A stretch of 6,224 bases of DNA from an uncultured Bacteroidota bacterium (GTDB lineage: Bacteria > Bacteroidota > Bacteroidia > Chitinophagales > Chitinophagaceae): the NCBI GenBank assembly GCA_903929655.1, contig CAIYVS010000827.1:1-6224 (forward strand), written 5' to 3'. Of the stretch, positions 5,135-6,224 are shown piece after piece. The notes beneath the pieces were generated by a model. That model was not told where the DNA came from. It saw only the letters and a program-made list of their open reading frames with translations, and ran no database searches. The position numbers and the translations under genes are program-made. Position 1 is the first letter of the stretch; each line of letters starts with the position of its first letter.

Positions 5135-6224
5135 TCAGTTAAAAGCAAAAGGGCCGAGGAAAGTTGTATTTATTGTTCTTATTTTTTTTCCATCTTCATA
5201 AACACCAATCTGCAATTGGGTTTTCCTGCCAGATACCTGGGCACTGTCCACATAGATGAACATAGTACCAATGGTATAACCATTTTCCGGTACTGTTAGT
5301 TTGTTTTCTCCAACCAGTTTTATCAGACCATTGAAATTCTCCGGCTTGAATTCAAGCTCTTTCTGTTTGAAAGTTTTATTAAGCAATTTGTAATTATAAA
5401 CATTGCTTAACTGATTTCCGGGTTGGTGCTGGAACAATTGACCCGGCGTACGTAAAATTGTGACACCGACATCGGTACGGCTGGCTAACAGCCAGATAAG
5501 CACCCCAAGTAGCACACACATAACAGCGGTATATGCCTTCATACGGGCCGTAAACCGCGAAGGCGTTTTTTCGCTGATATTATTCTCAGATGCATAACGG
5601 ATCAGTCCGGTGGGAAGCCCAACAGCAGTCATCATTGTATTACATGCGTCTATACATGCAGTGCAGTTGGTACACTCAAGCTGCGTACCGTTTCGAATAT
5701 CTATGCTTGTGGGGCAAATTTTTACACATTGTTCACAATCTATGCAATCTCCTATGCTGCGTGTTTCGTTCTTCTTAAATTTTCCACGCGGATCTCCTCT
5801 TTTGTAATCATACGCAACGATTATAGAATTACGATCCAACAATACACCTTGCATTCTTCCATATGGGCATATAACAGTACAAACCTGCTCCCTTAGCCAT
5901 AAGAACACAAAGAAAAATACAGTTGTAAATATGGCAAGTGAGGTTAGTGTACCAAAACTTTTAGATATGGGCTCAGCAATTGTTTTCCTGAGTTCGTCAA
6001 TACCTATTATATAAGCCAGAAATGTGTTAGCAATCAGAAAACTGATTGCCCAGAAAACAACCCATTTAGTTGTCTTTTTAAAAATCTTGTCCGTATTCCA
6101 GGGTGCTTTTGCCAGGAGTTTTTGCTGAGCACCATCTCCTTCTATCCAGTATTCTATCCTTCGGAACACCATTTCCATAAATATGGTTTGCGGACAAGCC
6201 CAGCCACAAAAAATACGCCCAAAC
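5135..6224 (-). CDS. ccoG: CcoG, cbb3 oxidase accessory ferredoxin-like protein (5' end missing)
   Basis: The gene runs off the right edge: the frame stays open to base 6224 and upstream of the ATG at 6178 it encodes FGRIFCGWACPQTIF, the conserved CGWACPQT region, so that ATG is internal. About 362 residues are visible; roughly 100, with the first membrane segments, should lie outside. Counting from the first full codon (6223), landmarks are CGWACP (6-11), helices near 51-73 and 93-111, CTVICPYGR (115-123), two 4Fe-4S sites with complete CX2CX2CX3C spacing (Cys160/163/166/170 and Cys184/187/190/194), another helix near 232-248, and a beta-rich C-terminal FixG domain (about 275-362). CcoG reduces Cu(II) for cbb3 oxidase metallation in proteobacteria. 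It is immediately followed by ccoH. The structural ccoNOP genes are expected to the right. Confidence 0.95.
   Translation of the reverse strand, partial: FGRIFCGWACPQTIFMEMVFRRIEYWIEGDGAQQKLLAKAPWNTDKIFKKTTKWVVFWAISFLIANTFLAYIIGIDELRKTIAEPISKSFGTLTSLAIFTTVFFFVFLWLREQVCTVICPYGRMQGVLLDRNSIIVAYDYKRGDPRGKFKKNETRSIGDCIDCEQCVKICPTSIDIRNGTQLECTNCTACIDACNTMMTAVGLPTGLIRYASENNISEKTPSRFTARMKAYTAVMCVLLGVLIWLLASRTDVGVTILRTPGQLFQHQPGNQLSNVYNYKLLNKTFKQKELEFKPENFNGLIKLVGENKLTVPENGYTIGTMFIYVDSAQVSGRKTQLQIGVYEDGKKIRTINTTFLGPFAFN

Noticed and set aside
5590..5807. Plus-strand open frames opposite ccoG
   Set aside because: They lie antisense to the conserved 4Fe-4S region of ccoG; the cysteine-rich coding on the minus strand explains the lack of stops.
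5135..6178. Complete ccoG starting at the ATG at 6178
   Set aside because: The frame continues upstream to the window edge and encodes the conserved CGWACPQT motif, so the ATG is internal and the gene is cut by the window.

Overview
The window looks like chromosomal DNA from a Bacteroidota bacterium, probably near the Chitinophagaceae or a related group. This is inferred from several things: the starts lack Shine-Dalgarno sequences and have A/T-rich leaders; a TAnnTTTG-type -7 element lies before the first gene; and the gene set (short FixH, a TauE/SafE-like protein after CcoH, a Bacteroidota-type tandem UspA protein, a proline-rich mini-protein) fits. I see no mobile element, tRNA, rRNA or CRISPR array.

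Layout: 1-222 is a non-coding leader holding an A/C-only tract with a tandem decamer, two inverted repeats, a duplicated promoter-like block and a possible Crp/Fnr-type site. Next come two plus-strand genes: a tandem-domain universal stress protein (223-1044) and, 14 nt later, a 59-residue proline-rich protein (1059-1238). These converge on a minus-strand block that fills the rest of the window. In transcription order, right to left, the block is ccoG (its 5' end is cut by the window edge), fixH/ccoH, a TauE/SafE (DsbD-like) membrane protein overlapping fixH by one base, an acetyl-CoA hydrolase/CoA-transferase family enzyme 19 nt further on, and after 47 nt an exported YcbB-like L,D-transpeptidase with a GTG start.

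How the genes fit together: ccoG, fixH and the SafE-like gene are the distal, assembly part of a cbb3-type cytochrome c oxidase cluster. The structural genes ccoN, ccoO and ccoP are expected just past the right edge. CcoG is known in proteobacteria as a cupric reductase supplying Cu(I) for the oxidase, FixH/CcoH is an assembly partner, and the SafE-like protein has conserved cysteines compatible with thiol or metal handling. The acetyl-CoA/acetate enzyme follows closely enough to be co-transcribed, which would link high-affinity respiration to acetate or acyl-CoA metabolism. The stress protein may belong to the same low-oxygen or energy-stress response, but that is inference from proximity and one candidate operator.

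I found no clearly new multi-gene system. The observations most worth checking are the extra CxxC in the L,D-transpeptidase active-site region, the proline-rich mini-protein behind the stress gene, the possible activator-dependent promoter of that pair, and the placement of the CoA enzyme in the oxidase assembly block.
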